A stretch of 64,000 nt of DNA from an uncultured Eubacteriales bacterium (GTDB lineage: Bacteria; Bacillota; Clostridia; Oscillospirales; Acutalibacteraceae): contig CAKTDF010000012.1 in NCBI GenBank assembly GCA_934541115.1, forward strand, positions 5,243-69,242, written 5' to 3'. The notes below the pieces were generated by a model. The model was given only the letters and a program-made list of their open reading frames with translations. It ran no database searches and was not told the origin of the DNA. This document shows, in pieces, positions 16,620-25,362 of the stretch; the first letter of the stretch is position 1, and the number at the start of each line of letters is the position of its first letter. Made by a program: the position numbers and the translations under genes.

Positions 16620-17282
16620 TTACACCTTCAAAATGAAATGGCTTTTGTGATAATCAAGGAGTCCGTCATTTTTCATCTTTCCCAACTCCAGCGACAGCCC
16701 GCTACGCTCAACGCCAAGATAATCCGCAAACTGCTGTCTTGAAAACGGAATATCAAATTCATAGGCTCCAAGCCGCTGCGCTTCTGCGGAAAGATAGGAC
16801 ATGATCTTTGCCCTTGTGGTACGCTGTCCCATATGCGTAAGCTTTTCGTTAAACCGTAGATTTTTATCGGCAAGCTCGCTGAGGAGGTTTCGGATCACTC
16901 GGTTGTGGTGCGAGCAGGCGGACGGGCACACATTCAAAATGCGCTTTACATTCAGAAACATTACAGTGGTGGGTGTTTCCGCTATTACGCTCACATTCAG
17001 CTTGGAAGTGGGAGCGCAGGCATAAGCGGCAGCGAAGGTCTGTCCCGGTCCGGCTTTTGAAAAGATATTTCGGTTTCCCCAAATATCTTCCTGTATAATC
17101 AGTACACTTCCCAAAAGCACAATGCCGATTGAATCTACTGTATCACCGGCTCGCAGCACAAAGGCTTCCTTTGGAAAGTTTTCTTCTCTTGTGTCAAGAC
17201 ATGACAGCATGGATTTAAGCTCATTTTCGGAAATGCCGAAAAAAAGCTGAGATGATCGAAGAACGGATAAAAAATCTTTCAT
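16620..17282 (-). CDS. Crp/Fnr-family transcriptional regulator
   Basis: 220 residues from the ATG at 17282, chosen because GAAAGGGG lies just upstream; the longer open frame upstream is not coding. Residues about 10-120 form the cyclic-nucleotide-binding-type beta barrel (EAFVLRAGDTVDSIGIVLLG). Residues 150-220 hold the HTH_Crp domain with recognition region FSRQQFADYLGVERSGLSLE. It does not have the N-terminal cysteine cluster of E. coli Fnr. Divergent from a ferredoxin gene and an hcp remnant, matching the clostridial pattern in which such a regulator controls hydroxylamine/nitric-oxide detoxification genes. The gene looks intact although its target operon is broken. Confidence 0.92.
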   Translation of the reverse strand: MKDFLSVLRSSQLFFGISENELKSMLSCLDTREENFPKEAFVLRAGDTVDSIGIVLLGSVLIIQEDIWGNRNIFSKAGPGQTFAAAYACAPTSKLNVSVIAETPTTVMFLNVKRILNVCPSACSHHNRVIRNLLSELADKNLRFNEKLTHMGQRTTRAKIMSYLSAEAQRLGAYEFDIPFSRQQFADYLGVERSGLSLELGKMKNDGLLDYHKSHFILKV

Positions 17283-17366
17283 AAAAATCCCCTTTCGTTT
17301 AAAATTCAACCGACTTGTTGATTTTATTGTATTATAATATCGCCAGAAAATCAAGGAGGTACGGTT

Positions 17367-18077
17367 ATGAAGAGAAGAATTGTTGAGATTGATCAGGAAA
17401 AATGCAACGGCTGCGGTGCCTGTGCTGCCGCTTGCCACGAGGGCGCCATCGCCATGGTGGACGGCAAGGCAAAGCTCATGCGGGACGACTACTGCGACGG
17501 TTTGGGCGACTGCCTGCCCGCTTGTCCCACCGGGGCGATCTCCTTTGTGGAACGCGAAGCTGCTGCATATAATGAACAGGCCGTACTCGCCAACAAGCAA
17601 AAAAAGATGCAGCAGGAGGGGCTGCACCTCCACGGTGGCTGCCCCGGAACACGAGCGAAAACAATTCAGTACAAAGAGCCGTCAGGCATTGAGGTCACTC
17701 CTTCTACGGTACAAAGCTGTCTTTCCCAGTGGCCGATACAAATCAAGCTTGTTCCCGTGAACGCGCCTTATTTCGACGGTGCAAAGCTGCTCATTGCCGC
17801 CGACTGCACGGCTTACGCCTACGCCGCTTTCCACGAGCGATTCATTAAGGGACATATCACTTTGGTGGGCTGCCCGAAGCTCGACAGCATTGACTATTCC
17901 GAGAAACTTACTGAGATCATTCGCAATAACGACATCAAGAGCGTGACTATCGTGCGTATGGAAGTTCCATGCTGCGGCGGACTGGAGTATGCAGCGAAAA
18001 CCGCATTGCAAAACACTGGTAAATTCATTCCGTGGCAGGTTGTGACCATTTCCACGGACGGAAATATACTTGATTAA
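17367..18077 (+). CDS. 4Fe-4S ferredoxin-type protein of the Hcp locus
   Basis: 236 residues. N-terminal ferredoxin domain: first cluster CNGCGACAAACHEGAI (CxxCxxCxxxC) near residue 12, second CDGLGDCLPACPTGAI near 46. Further conserved cysteines follow in GCPGTR, DCTAYAYAAFH, VGCPKLD and EVPCCGG, as in the ferredoxin-like protein commonly encoded next to hydroxylamine reductase, presumably as its electron donor. Ribosome binding site CAAGGAGGT. It lies between the divergent Crp/Fnr gene and the 5' end of hcp, of which only the first codons survive, so its partner may be missing in this strain. Confidence 0.9.
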   Translation: MKRRIVEIDQEKCNGCGACAAACHEGAIAMVDGKAKLMRDDYCDGLGDCLPACPTGAISFVEREAAAYNEQAVLANKQKKMQQEGLHLHGGCPGTRAKTIQYKEPSGIEVTPSTVQSCLSQWPIQIKLVPVNAPYFDGAKLLIAADCTAYAYAAFHERFIKGHITLVGCPKLDSIDYSEKLTEIIRNNDIKSVTIVRMEVPCCGGLEYAAKTALQNTGKFIPWQVVTISTDGNILD

Positions 18078-19325
18078 ATGGAAGAGAGAAATTCAGGATG
18101 GATCAAAAAATATTTTGTTTTCAGTGTGAGCAAACAGCAGGCTGCTCCGGCGGACGGAAAAATTAACTTAAAGTTTTTGCACGAATATGTGGAAGACGGT
18201 TCCGGCTGGGCAATAACCGTTTACAAGTACACAGGCTCCGATTATATTGAGTTCTACTCAACAGAAATTCACTTGGATTACAACGAAAATATTACACTTC
18301 CATATGTTGGAGCCATAAAAAATACAACATATTACATTCTGGTGGAAGGAAGAGCATATTATCCGGCAACTGAAAGCTACACACTTGAAACCAGTTTTAT
18401 TAAGTCCGATTACTATGAAAAGGAGAATAATGAATCATATGCACAAGCAACACGAATCGTACTCAACAATTCGTATGGAGGTATACTGAACAGCGGTTCT
18501 GATTGCGATTACTACAGAATAAAGCCTATTATTGACGGAAAAATTTCAGTAAAATTTAAGCATAAGTATCGTGACAGTGGCGACGGTTGGACCATCAGAA
18601 CTTTCTGTTACTATGACGGAGGCTACTCGGAGCTTTCAGGCGATACTGTATGCCTCAATTCGGACGAATCGATAGACTTTTCGATGTACGGCGCAAAAAA
18701 GGGTAGAATATATTACATCGTTGTAAGTAAACGAAGATGGCACCCTGCCATCGGAGAAAACTACACCCTTGATGTCAGATTTGACGTTCCAAAGCCTTCA
18801 AGCGTCTCGGCAAAAAGTTCAACCTCATCAATTTCCCTCTCATGGAAAAAGGTCTCCGGGGTTTCCGGTTACGAAGTTCAGATGAAGAACGGAAAAACAT
18901 ATAAAGCCGTTGCAGCAACTTCAAAGACAAACGCCGCCGTTAAAAAGCTCAAAACCGGAACAAAATATACTTTCAGAGTCAGAGCATACAATGTGATCTC
19001 CGGCGTAAAATATTATTCGGGCTGGACAACTTTTTCAGCCGCAACAGCCCCCGCCGCACCGTCTCTTAAAGCAACGCCAGGAACAAAGAGCGCAACACTA
19101 AAGGCAGGAAAACAGGCGGCAACCGGATTTGAAATCTACAGAGCGAGCAGTAAAAACGGAAAGTTCAAAAAGATTGCAACCGTCAAAGGCTCATCGCTCA
19201 GCTATAAGAACAAATCACTCAAAAGCAAGAGCACCTATTACTACAAAGTCAGAGCTTATGTCAGCGTTGACGGAGTAAAATATTACAGTGCATATTCATC
19301 TGTAAAATCAGTGAAGGCCAAGTAA
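18078..19325 (+). CDS. chimeric ORF: truncated surface protein with PPC-like and fibronectin type III domains
   Basis: 415 codons are open, but the first 25 or so are the hcp start region read in the wrong frame; native coding begins around 18153 at ADGKINLKF. From there come two similar beta domains of the pre-peptidase C-terminal type: residues about 27-110 (incomplete at its start) and 115-235, with SDCDYYRIKPIIDGKISVKF and SGDGWTI. Two fibronectin type III domains follow at about 240-325 and 328-412 (SISLSWKKVSGVSGYEVQM; YYYKVRAYVSVDGVKYYSAY). The signal peptide and the first half of domain one are lost, so export is unlikely. The open frame could still be translated by coupling, because its ATG touches the ferredoxin stop (TAA-ATG). 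More likely a dead surface gene. Confidence 0.7.
   Translation: MEERNSGWIKKYFVFSVSKQQAAPADGKINLKFLHEYVEDGSGWAITVYKYTGSDYIEFYSTEIHLDYNENITLPYVGAIKNTTYYILVEGRAYYPATESYTLETSFIKSDYYEKENNESYAQATRIVLNNSYGGILNSGSDCDYYRIKPIIDGKISVKFKHKYRDSGDGWTIRTFCYYDGGYSELSGDTVCLNSDESIDFSMYGAKKGRIYYIVVSKRRWHPAIGENYTLDVRFDVPKPSSVSAKSSTSSISLSWKKVSGVSGYEVQMKNGKTYKAVAATSKTNAAVKKLKTGTKYTFRVRAYNVISGVKYYSGWTTFSAATAPAAPSLKATPGTKSATLKAGKQAATGFEIYRASSKNGKFKKIATVKGSSLSYKNKSLKSKSTYYYKVRAYVSVDGVKYYSAYSSVKSVKAK
18098..18153 (+). pseudogene. hcp: 5' fragment of hydroxylamine reductase (hybrid cluster protein)
   Basis: In the frame starting ATG at 18098 the sequence reads MDQKIFCFQCEQTAGCSG, the diagnostic N-terminus of Hcp with its first three cluster cysteines (CxxC and the next Cys). 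After about 18 codons the similarity ends; the frame meets a TAA at 18164. A full gene would be about 1.6 kb. The junction at about 18150 joins it to unrelated surface-protein sequence. It is in the expected place directly after the ferredoxin gene. The deletion or recombination removed all catalytic parts. Confidence 0.88.
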
Positions 19326-19339
19326 ACAACGCTTTTTCT

Positions 19340-19367
19340 CCCTCTCCGAAAACGGAGAGGGATTTTT
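19340..19367 (+). terminator. terminator after the fibronectin-type gene
   Basis: CCCTCTCCG AAAA CGGAGAGGG followed by ATTTTTC. Confidence 0.9.
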
Positions 19368-19409
19368 CGGTCTGTCAGACATCTGTCCTTTCAAAATTCC
19401 GATTCACCC

Positions 19410-19438
19410 TTGCTAACCAACCTTAAATATGGTATAAT
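19410..19438 (+). promoter_or_regulatory. sigma-A promoter for the secreted lipase gene
   Basis: TTGCTA (19410-19415), 17 bases, perfect TATAAT (19433-19438), 64 bases before the start codon. Confidence 0.75.
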
Positions 19439-19502
19439 TTTGTCGCTTTAAATTTGGCTTTCAGCCAGAAAACACAAAATCAAAAGAAAGAAGGAAAAAT
19501 TC

Positions 19503-21443
19503 ATGAAGAAAATCTTGAGCGTGCTTCTCGCTCTGGCTATGATTTTCTGCTCTGTTTCGGCTGTTTCCGCGGCGGCAGAGGACAAGAAAGTTACACCGCT
19601 CATCATTGTTCCCGGCTACAGCGCTTCGGAGCTTTATCTTGACTACGGTCTTGAAACCGAAGAGCATGTTTGGGGCGTTCAGATGAAGCCCATTATCGAC
19701 AAGGTGCTCCAGCGTCTCGGCGCCCTCGGAATCAGCCTCGGCGCTCTCGGCGTGGGCGACAAGGAGTTGCTCATCAAAACAGTGGGCGACGCTGTGCGTG
19801 AGCTTTACGGCGTACTTGCCAACAACGACGACGGAACAAGCAAGTATAACGTTACCGCCGCGTTGACCGACCCGGCAACGACCACCACAAAGTATTTTGT
19901 TGACAAATACGGCGAGGATTCCGGTATGCTCCACCTGCCGGAGATCAACTGCCACTTTGCCTCTCAGATAGGCGACGAAAACATTTTCAACGCCCACATC
20001 GATTTCAGACAGGGCGCAATCAAGTGTGCGCAGGATCTGAGAAAATATGTTGAAGCCGTTAAGGAATACACCGGCTCCGACAAAGTCAGCCTTTACGGAC
20101 TCAGCCACGGCGGAATGACCGTTGGCGTTTATCTCAGCCTTTACGGCGATCTCGGCGATATTGAATCCGCCGTTATGTTCCACCCGGCACTGCGCGGTGC
20201 ATACTTCCTCAACGATATTATTTCAAGGAACATGAACATCGACTTCAAAACCGCAGTTGAATATGCACAGGTTGGCGCATTTTCAGAAACCGAGTTTGAA
20301 TTCCTCATGGTTCTTCAGCGCCTCGGTCTTGTCAATGACCTTGCAAACGCGCTTGTTGACGAGGTATTTGACGACATCGCCGGAAACTGGGGCAGCATTT
20401 GGGACTTCATGCCGCCGGAGGTTTATGAAAAATATAAGGAAATGTACCTTGACCCGGTAGCAAACGCAAAAATCATTGAAGCAAGCGACAAAATGCATTA
20501 TGAAATCATGCCGAACTATGCCGAAGCTTTCAAAACGGCTCAGGCACACGGCACAAGAGTTTCAATCATCTCCGGCACCGACAGACCGATAATCACCGGA
20601 GGACAGGTCAACTCTGACGGAATTCTTGCCTGCTACTCAACCAGCGGCAGCGTTTGCGCTCCGCTTGGCGAACGTTTTGCCGACGGTTACAAAATGACAG
20701 GCACAAACTGCACCGATCCGACCCACAACCACGTTTCTCCCGCAATGACGGTTGACGCGTCATATGCATATCTCCCGGAAAACACCTGGTTCACACAGGG
20801 TCAGCTCCACGGTCAGGTCTGGTGGGACGATTATACCAAAGAGCTCTGCTCAAAGCTCCTCTTCTCAGACGAAATTGAGGACGTATACTCGAGCGAGAAG
20901 TTCCCGCAATTTGAATATTCACAGAACCCCAAAAATGAAATTCACGTTCAGTTTGACAACGCTCCCGTCGGCTATATGTCGCAGGAAACCAGGGGCGTTT
21001 ATGTCACCAATCTTTCAAAAGAATATTCCGTTAAGGTTCTCACTCTTGCCACAAAGCGCAGCAAGCTTTATTTCAACACGCTGAATGACAAGGTTCTGAA
21101 ACCCGGCGAAACGGTTTATTTCGCTTTCAAGGGTGAGCTTCCCGACCTCAACGCCGCAAAGGACGAATTGACGGTCACATATATTCAGGCAGGCTCCGTT
21201 TCGGCAGTCGGAACAAAAACGTTCAGCTTCACCGTAACCGGTGGCAAGGACGTTGAATACAACGCAGACGAGCCATACTGTGACGCAGACCTTGCAGACC
21301 CGTTTGACGATCACATCGGCGGCAGCAAGGTTGATAAGATCTTTAGCTTCCTCGGAATCAAAGAATTGCTTTCAAGCATTTACAACTGGCTCATGACCTA
21401 TCTTGAACCGCTTTTCAAATTCATCGGTCAGGTAAGAGGCTGA
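19503..21443 (+). CDS. secreted alpha/beta-hydrolase, LCAT/lipase-like, with helical C-terminal tail
   Basis: 646 residues. Signal peptide MKKILSVLLALAMIFCSVSA. The mature part opens with PLIIVPGYSASELYLDYG, like the oxyanion-loop start of lecithin:cholesterol acyltransferase-type lipases. The nucleophile elbow GLSHGG (GxSxG) is near residue 200. A later beta-rich region (residues about 480-585, containing VKVLTLATKRSKLYFNTL) looks like an Ig-like accessory domain. The last 35 residues are a hydrophobic helix, LLSSIYNWLMTYLEPLFKFI plus GQVRG, comparable to tails on two other secreted proteins here. No sortase motif. Likely cleaves esters of lipids or polymers outside the cell; the substrate is unknown. 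Single gene with its own promoter. Confidence 0.85.
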   Translation: MKKILSVLLALAMIFCSVSAVSAAAEDKKVTPLIIVPGYSASELYLDYGLETEEHVWGVQMKPIIDKVLQRLGALGISLGALGVGDKELLIKTVGDAVRELYGVLANNDDGTSKYNVTAALTDPATTTTKYFVDKYGEDSGMLHLPEINCHFASQIGDENIFNAHIDFRQGAIKCAQDLRKYVEAVKEYTGSDKVSLYGLSHGGMTVGVYLSLYGDLGDIESAVMFHPALRGAYFLNDIISRNMNIDFKTAVEYAQVGAFSETEFEFLMVLQRLGLVNDLANALVDEVFDDIAGNWGSIWDFMPPEVYEKYKEMYLDPVANAKIIEASDKMHYEIMPNYAEAFKTAQAHGTRVSIISGTDRPIITGGQVNSDGILACYSTSGSVCAPLGERFADGYKMTGTNCTDPTHNHVSPAMTVDASYAYLPENTWFTQGQLHGQVWWDDYTKELCSKLLFSDEIEDVYSSEKFPQFEYSQNPKNEIHVQFDNAPVGYMSQETRGVYVTNLSKEYSVKVLTLATKRSKLYFNTLNDKVLKPGETVYFAFKGELPDLNAAKDELTVTYIQAGSVSAVGTKTFSFTVTGGKDVEYNADEPYCDADLADPFDDHIGGSKVDKIFSFLGIKELLSSIYNWLMTYLEPLFKFIGQVRG

Positions 21444-21460
21444 ACATAACATAAAATCCG

Positions 21461-21530
21461 AATAACCGCCGATTGTCAGATGATGCAGCTTTGAATCATA
21501 ATTTGCACTCATCGGTAATCGGCGGTTATT
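21461..21530. repeat. imperfect palindrome after the lipase gene, copy B of a possible dispersed element
   Basis: AATAACCGCCGATT (21461-21474) is exactly complementary to AATCGGCGGTTATT (21517-21530), with a 42-base insert containing ATTTGCACTCATC. It may act as a terminator (followed by TGACACC, no real T-run). Its outer arms and ATTTGCACT block resemble palindromes at 11520 and 56178. Confidence 0.55.
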
Positions 21531-21548
21531 TGACACCTATTAAAAAGC

Positions 21549-21587
21549 AAAAGCTATAATTCACGCACCGCGTGAATTATAGCTTTT
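21549..21587. terminator. bidirectional terminator between lipase gene and galE
   Basis: AAAAGCTATAATTCACGC pairs perfectly with GCGTGAATTATAGCTTTT around a 3-base loop (ACC). A/T-rich tails on both sides suit convergent genes. Confidence 0.88.
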
Positions 21588-21639
21588 ATCATTGTATTCT
21601 TCTTTGGTTTGCACGAAAGCAAATCTATTTTCAGCTTTA

Positions 21640-22659
21640 TCAGTCGTCGGGATATCCATCGGGATTAGTGCTTTGCCAACGCCATGAATCGGCACACATC
21701 TGTTCAAGATTGCGTTCCGCTTTCCAGCCGAGCAGTTCGTATGCCTTTGTCGGATCGGAATAGCAGGTTGCAATGTCACCGTCGCGGCGAGGACCGATCT
21801 TGTAGTTGATCTTGACTCCGCTTGCCTTTTCAAAGGCATGAACAACGTCAAGAACACTGTAGCCGACGCCGGTTCCGAGGTTGATAGCTTCGCAGCCGCG
21901 CTGAGAAAGAACTCTTGCAACAGCTTTGACGTGACCGAGGGCAAGGTCAACAACGTGAATGTAATCGCGCACACCCGTTCCGTCCGGTGTTTCATAATCA
22001 TCGCCGAAAACATTGAGGTATTCGCGCTTGCCAACGGCTACCTGGGTGATATACGGCATGAGGTTGTTGGGGATTCCGTTCGGATCCTCACCGATCCGTC
22101 CACTTTCATGAGCGCCGATGGGGTTGAAGTAACGCAGAAGGCTGATCGACCACTCATTGTCGGACGTATAAAGATCCTTGAGAATAAGCTCTATCATATA
22201 CTTTGTTGTGCCGTATGGATTGGTGGTTCCACCTGTCTTCATTGTCTCCTTGAGCGGAGAAACGTTATCCATTCCGTAAACAGTTGCAGACGAGCTGAAA
22301 ACCATGCGCTTGCAGCCGTTGTTCCTCATAACACGGCAGAGGGTAAGCGTTCCGCCTATGTTGTTGTCATAGTATTCAAGCGGCTTTTTACAGGACTCCG
22401 GAACGCATTTCAAGCCTGCAAAATGAATGACCGCGTCAATTTTTTCGCTTTTGAATACCTTATCAAGTCCTGCTTCATCGCGAATGTCGCACTGATAAAA
22501 GGCAAATTGCTTTTTTGCAAGCTCTGCAATTCTCCTGAGAGCCTCACGCTTGCTGTTATAAAAATTATCAATAACAACAACGTCATAGCCGGCTTTCAAA
22601 AGCTCAATGCAGGTATGGGAGCCGATAAATCCGGCGCCGCCGGTAACAAGAATTGACAT
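21640..22659 (-). CDS. galE: UDP-glucose 4-epimerase
   Basis: 339 residues, full length. N-terminal NAD site ILVTGGAGFIGSHTCIELL, catalytic tyrosine/lysine in NPYGTTKYM near residue 148 with the serine of VFSSSATVYG near 124, and the substrate loop NNLMPYITQVAVGKRE near 200. Interconverts UDP-glucose and UDP-galactose for galactose use and surface glycans. Ribosome binding site GAGGTG. Divergent from rsmA; the 75-base gap is very AT-rich with TATAAT-like sequences on the minus strand. A galM gene (40963) is also in the window but not linked. Confidence 0.97.
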   Translation of the reverse strand: MSILVTGGAGFIGSHTCIELLKAGYDVVVIDNFYNSKREALRRIAELAKKQFAFYQCDIRDEAGLDKVFKSEKIDAVIHFAGLKCVPESCKKPLEYYDNNIGGTLTLCRVMRNNGCKRMVFSSSATVYGMDNVSPLKETMKTGGTTNPYGTTKYMIELILKDLYTSDNEWSISLLRYFNPIGAHESGRIGEDPNGIPNNLMPYITQVAVGKREYLNVFGDDYETPDGTGVRDYIHVVDLALGHVKAVARVLSQRGCEAINLGTGVGYSVLDVVHAFEKASGVKINYKIGPRRDGDIATCYSDPTKAYELLGWKAERNLEQMCADSWRWQSTNPDGYPDD

Positions 22660-22733
22660 TATTCATCACCTCGTTTATAATACTATTGTTATTATACAAC
22701 TATTTTTTGAAAATGCAAGGAGCATTTTGTGTT

Positions 22734-23582
22734 ATGCAAAACTTATCGGACATTTCCGTAATCAAAAGCGTACTTTCGCGCCACGGCTTTACTTTTTCAA
22801 AAGCGCTGGGTCAAAATTTTCTTGTCAACCCCTCGGTTTGCCCGAGAATGGCAGAAGAAGGCGGCGCAAACGAGCACACCGGCGTGATTGAAATAGGCGC
22901 CGGAATAGGCGTTCTGACAAAAGAGCTTTCAAAAAGGGCAGCAAAGGTGATTTCAATTGAGCTTGACTCCCGCCTCATTCCTGTCCTATCGGAGACGCTT
23001 GACGGCTGCCTCAACACAGAGGTCATCAATGCCGACGTTCTCAAAGTTGACCTGCATGAGCTGATCAAGGAAAATTTCAGCGGACTTGACGTTGTTGTTT
23101 GCGCAAACCTGCCGTATTACATCACAACGCCGATAATCACACATCTGCTCGAAAGTCGGCTTCCTCTTCGCAGCATAACCGTTATGGTTCAGAAGGAGGT
23201 TGCCGAACGACTTTGCAGCGGCTGCGGTTCGCGTTCTGCCGGTGCGGTTACGGTATGCGTTGATTACTATGCCGAAGCAAAAAAGCTCTTTGACGTTTCA
23301 AAGGGTTCATTTATGCCCGCGCCAAAGGTTGACAGCAGCGTTATCCGTCTCGATTTGAGAAAAGAACCTGCGGTTTTTGTCAAAGATGAAAAAGCGTTCT
23401 TTCGTCTTGTTAAGGCTGCTTTTGCACAAAGGCGCAAAACACTGCTCAACTCCGTCAGCTCCTCGCTCGGCATTCCCAAGGCTAAGCTGCTTGAAGCACT
23501 CAAAGACGCAGGTCTTGACGCAAATGTCCGTGCGGAGCAAATGAACCTTGAACAGTTTGCGCTCCTCAGCGAAAAAATATAA
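22734..23582 (+). CDS. rsmA: 16S rRNA dimethyladenosine transferase RsmA (KsgA)
   Basis: 282 residues from the ATG at 22734 (AAGGAG upstream); an upstream extension to 22653 would add an unlikely hydrophobic stretch overlapping galE. SAM-dependent methyltransferase: KALGQNFLVNPSVC at the N-terminus, glycine motif IEIGAGIGVLTKEL near residue 48, catalytic NLPYYITTPI (NLPY) near 120, and AAFAQRRKTLLNS near 230. It dimethylates two adjacent adenines at the 3' end of 16S rRNA during 30S maturation. Nothing odd. Confidence 0.97.
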   Translation: MQNLSDISVIKSVLSRHGFTFSKALGQNFLVNPSVCPRMAEEGGANEHTGVIEIGAGIGVLTKELSKRAAKVISIELDSRLIPVLSETLDGCLNTEVINADVLKVDLHELIKENFSGLDVVVCANLPYYITTPIITHLLESRLPLRSITVMVQKEVAERLCSGCGSRSAGAVTVCVDYYAEAKKLFDVSKGSFMPAPKVDSSVIRLDLRKEPAVFVKDEKAFFRLVKAAFAQRRKTLLNSVSSSLGIPKAKLLEALKDAGLDANVRAEQMNLEQFALLSEKI

Positions 23583-23683
23583 AACAATGCCGTTCATTGC
23601 AGCTTTTGCGCGGTATAACAAAGAAAAATTTAAGCGCAGCACGCACCGCAATTTGTGCAGCGCCGCCTTAAGAGGTGTCTTTT

Positions 23684-24997
23684 ATGAGTAAAAAAGAAGA
23701 AACACCGAAAGCGAACAAAGAAACGCGTTCAGGAAATTTTTTTAATTCATTCGTCAACGCGCTCTATCTCACTTCATCAAAAGCGATCATTGCCTTTCTC
23801 ATCGCCCTCGCCACTTTTATCGCCTCCTCCCAGGTTCTCGACGTACTGCTGCTTTACACCGAAAATCAAACCTATGTTGTCAACGCTTTTAAGCAGGGAG
23901 TGCGTTTTAACTACCGCAAAAGCGAGCCGCTGAAGCTGGAGGTCAAAAATACCGTTGAGGCAATTCTTGACTATTCGCTGAAATACTCATCACCGGAGGG
24001 CTTTTCAAATCCCGATGCAATTCGCTTTGCAATTTCAGACGCAGAAAACGATCGGGATAATCAGATCAAAACGGTTCTTGAGATCCTACTCTATGAAACC
24101 GAACATAACAACGTTGAAGCTCAATACACCGAAAACGGCTTTGTCTCCAGAACTGACGGCGGCTACAGAATCAATGAAGATGTAGTTAAAGGCTTTTATA
24201 AAAAGAAGTATGACGAGCTGATCGAATCACAGAAAAGGCTTAATGACGGGTACCGCGCGGTCACCGACAAGCTTGCCTCCCTGCATTCCGTGAGCTACGC
24301 AGTTTTTGACCGAGCCAAAAACGAACTGACAACAAGCGAAAATGTTTCAACTTTTAAAGAAGCGCAAAAGCTCTTTTCTTCAAAGGAAAACTGTCTGATG
24401 GTTTTTGATTCCGGCAATCCGTACTATGTTCACAGCCAGCTTGACGATTTATCACCGCTTATTGAAGAGCTTGCCAAAAATTATGAGGACGAATTTGATA
24501 TTTTCATTTCTTTTCCGTCCGATATGGTTTTCAGCCCGAACTGCGAAAAAATTGAAAGTACATACAAAGAGGTTTATCAGAACGTAGCTTTGCATCTTTC
24601 CGTTGCCGGCGCTGTTTCGGCAGTAGGGTTGGCTCTCACTGTTCTTTTGCTGCGACTTTCCGGTCACCGTGAACGCGGCGGTGCTGTGAAATACGCGCTC
24701 TCAGACAAGCTGCCGAATATACTTCACATTGCCTTGCATCTTTCAATTTCGGTTTCAACGGCTCTTCTTGTTGAGGACTCTGTGTATCTCATTCTTAATC
24801 CTCATCTGAACACTGATTGGCTCACAATCAGCTCAGAATTTTTTGTTCTGCGTGCAGAAGTATGCTCAACGCTTTGTGTGCTCTTTACGCTGGCAGCTGT
24901 CTGCTGCATCAAGCGCCATTGCCTGCACAAAACGCTTTTGAAAAACACTCTCATTTATAAGGCAGTAATGCTCATCAAACGCAAAAAAGAGCAGTAA
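23684..24997 (+). CDS. membrane protein of unknown function with large extracytoplasmic domain
   Basis: 437 residues from the ATG at 23684 (AAGAGGTG ribosome binding site; a GTG at 23675 overlaps that site). Basic N-terminus, then FFNSFVNALYLTSSKAIIAF leading into a helix at about 30-52, an extracytoplasmic helical domain (about 55-300, charged, KKKYDELIESQKRLNDGYRA), and three further helices from about 300 to 420 ending in RKKEQ. The front half resembles the sensing part of clostridial two-component kinases, but no kinase domain follows. No enzyme motif seen. The gene at 25363 also begins with a DFFFDSFIYSL-type segment before its first helix, so the two may belong together. Function unknown. 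Confidence 0.8.
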   Translation: MSKKEETPKANKETRSGNFFNSFVNALYLTSSKAIIAFLIALATFIASSQVLDVLLLYTENQTYVVNAFKQGVRFNYRKSEPLKLEVKNTVEAILDYSLKYSSPEGFSNPDAIRFAISDAENDRDNQIKTVLEILLYETEHNNVEAQYTENGFVSRTDGGYRINEDVVKGFYKKKYDELIESQKRLNDGYRAVTDKLASLHSVSYAVFDRAKNELTTSENVSTFKEAQKLFSSKENCLMVFDSGNPYYVHSQLDDLSPLIEELAKNYEDEFDIFISFPSDMVFSPNCEKIESTYKEVYQNVALHLSVAGAVSAVGLALTVLLLRLSGHRERGGAVKYALSDKLPNILHIALHLSISVSTALLVEDSVYLILNPHLNTDWLTISSEFFVLRAEVCSTLCVLFTLAAVCCIKRHCLHKTLLKNTLIYKAVMLIKRKKEQ

Positions 24998-25362
24998 TAT
25001 TCATTTTTACTCGAAAAAGCAGCGTAAAGAAAAACGCTTTACGCCGCTTTTTGATTTGTAAAGCAGTTTTCTTGTCAGTGTTGAAAACTTGGTTAAAAAC
25101 GTTCAAAACTTTGACTTTTTAACATAAAAAGTTGTTTTTTGAATTATGTCTGCGTTTATCTGTAAACTTTTCAACTTTCCTAACAGAGTTTTCAACAAAA
25201 ATGTTGATGAATATTCATTATTCATAGCAAATTGTATATACATATTTTTTCGCCGGTTATTCATTTTTGTCTGCTGCTGCGAAAAATTCTTTCTTCTACC
25301 GTTTCCTATTTTGGATTTTGCAAGCGGAATTCTTCTGCCGCTTTTGATTGGAGAGAGATATA
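24998..25362. other. AT-rich intergenic region with a terminator
   Basis: At 25014-25050 AAAAGCAGCGTAAAG pairs (one mismatch) with CTTTACGCCGCTTTTT, a terminator for the upstream gene. The remaining 300 bases are AT-rich, with several GTTGAAAAC/GTTTTCAAC-like words, and hold no convincing gene. The open frame at 25146-25394 has no ribosome binding site. Confidence 0.6.

Noticed and set aside
16620..17633. 337-codon version of the Crp/Fnr regulator
   Set aside because: The extra N-terminus is antisense to the ferredoxin gene; the ATG at 17282 has a good ribosome binding site and gives the usual family length.
25080..25230. Cluster of GTTGAAAAC/TTTTCAAC words resembling a replication-origin region
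   Set aside because: None matches the DnaA box TTATNCACA, and no dnaA, dnaN or gidA-type genes are nearby.
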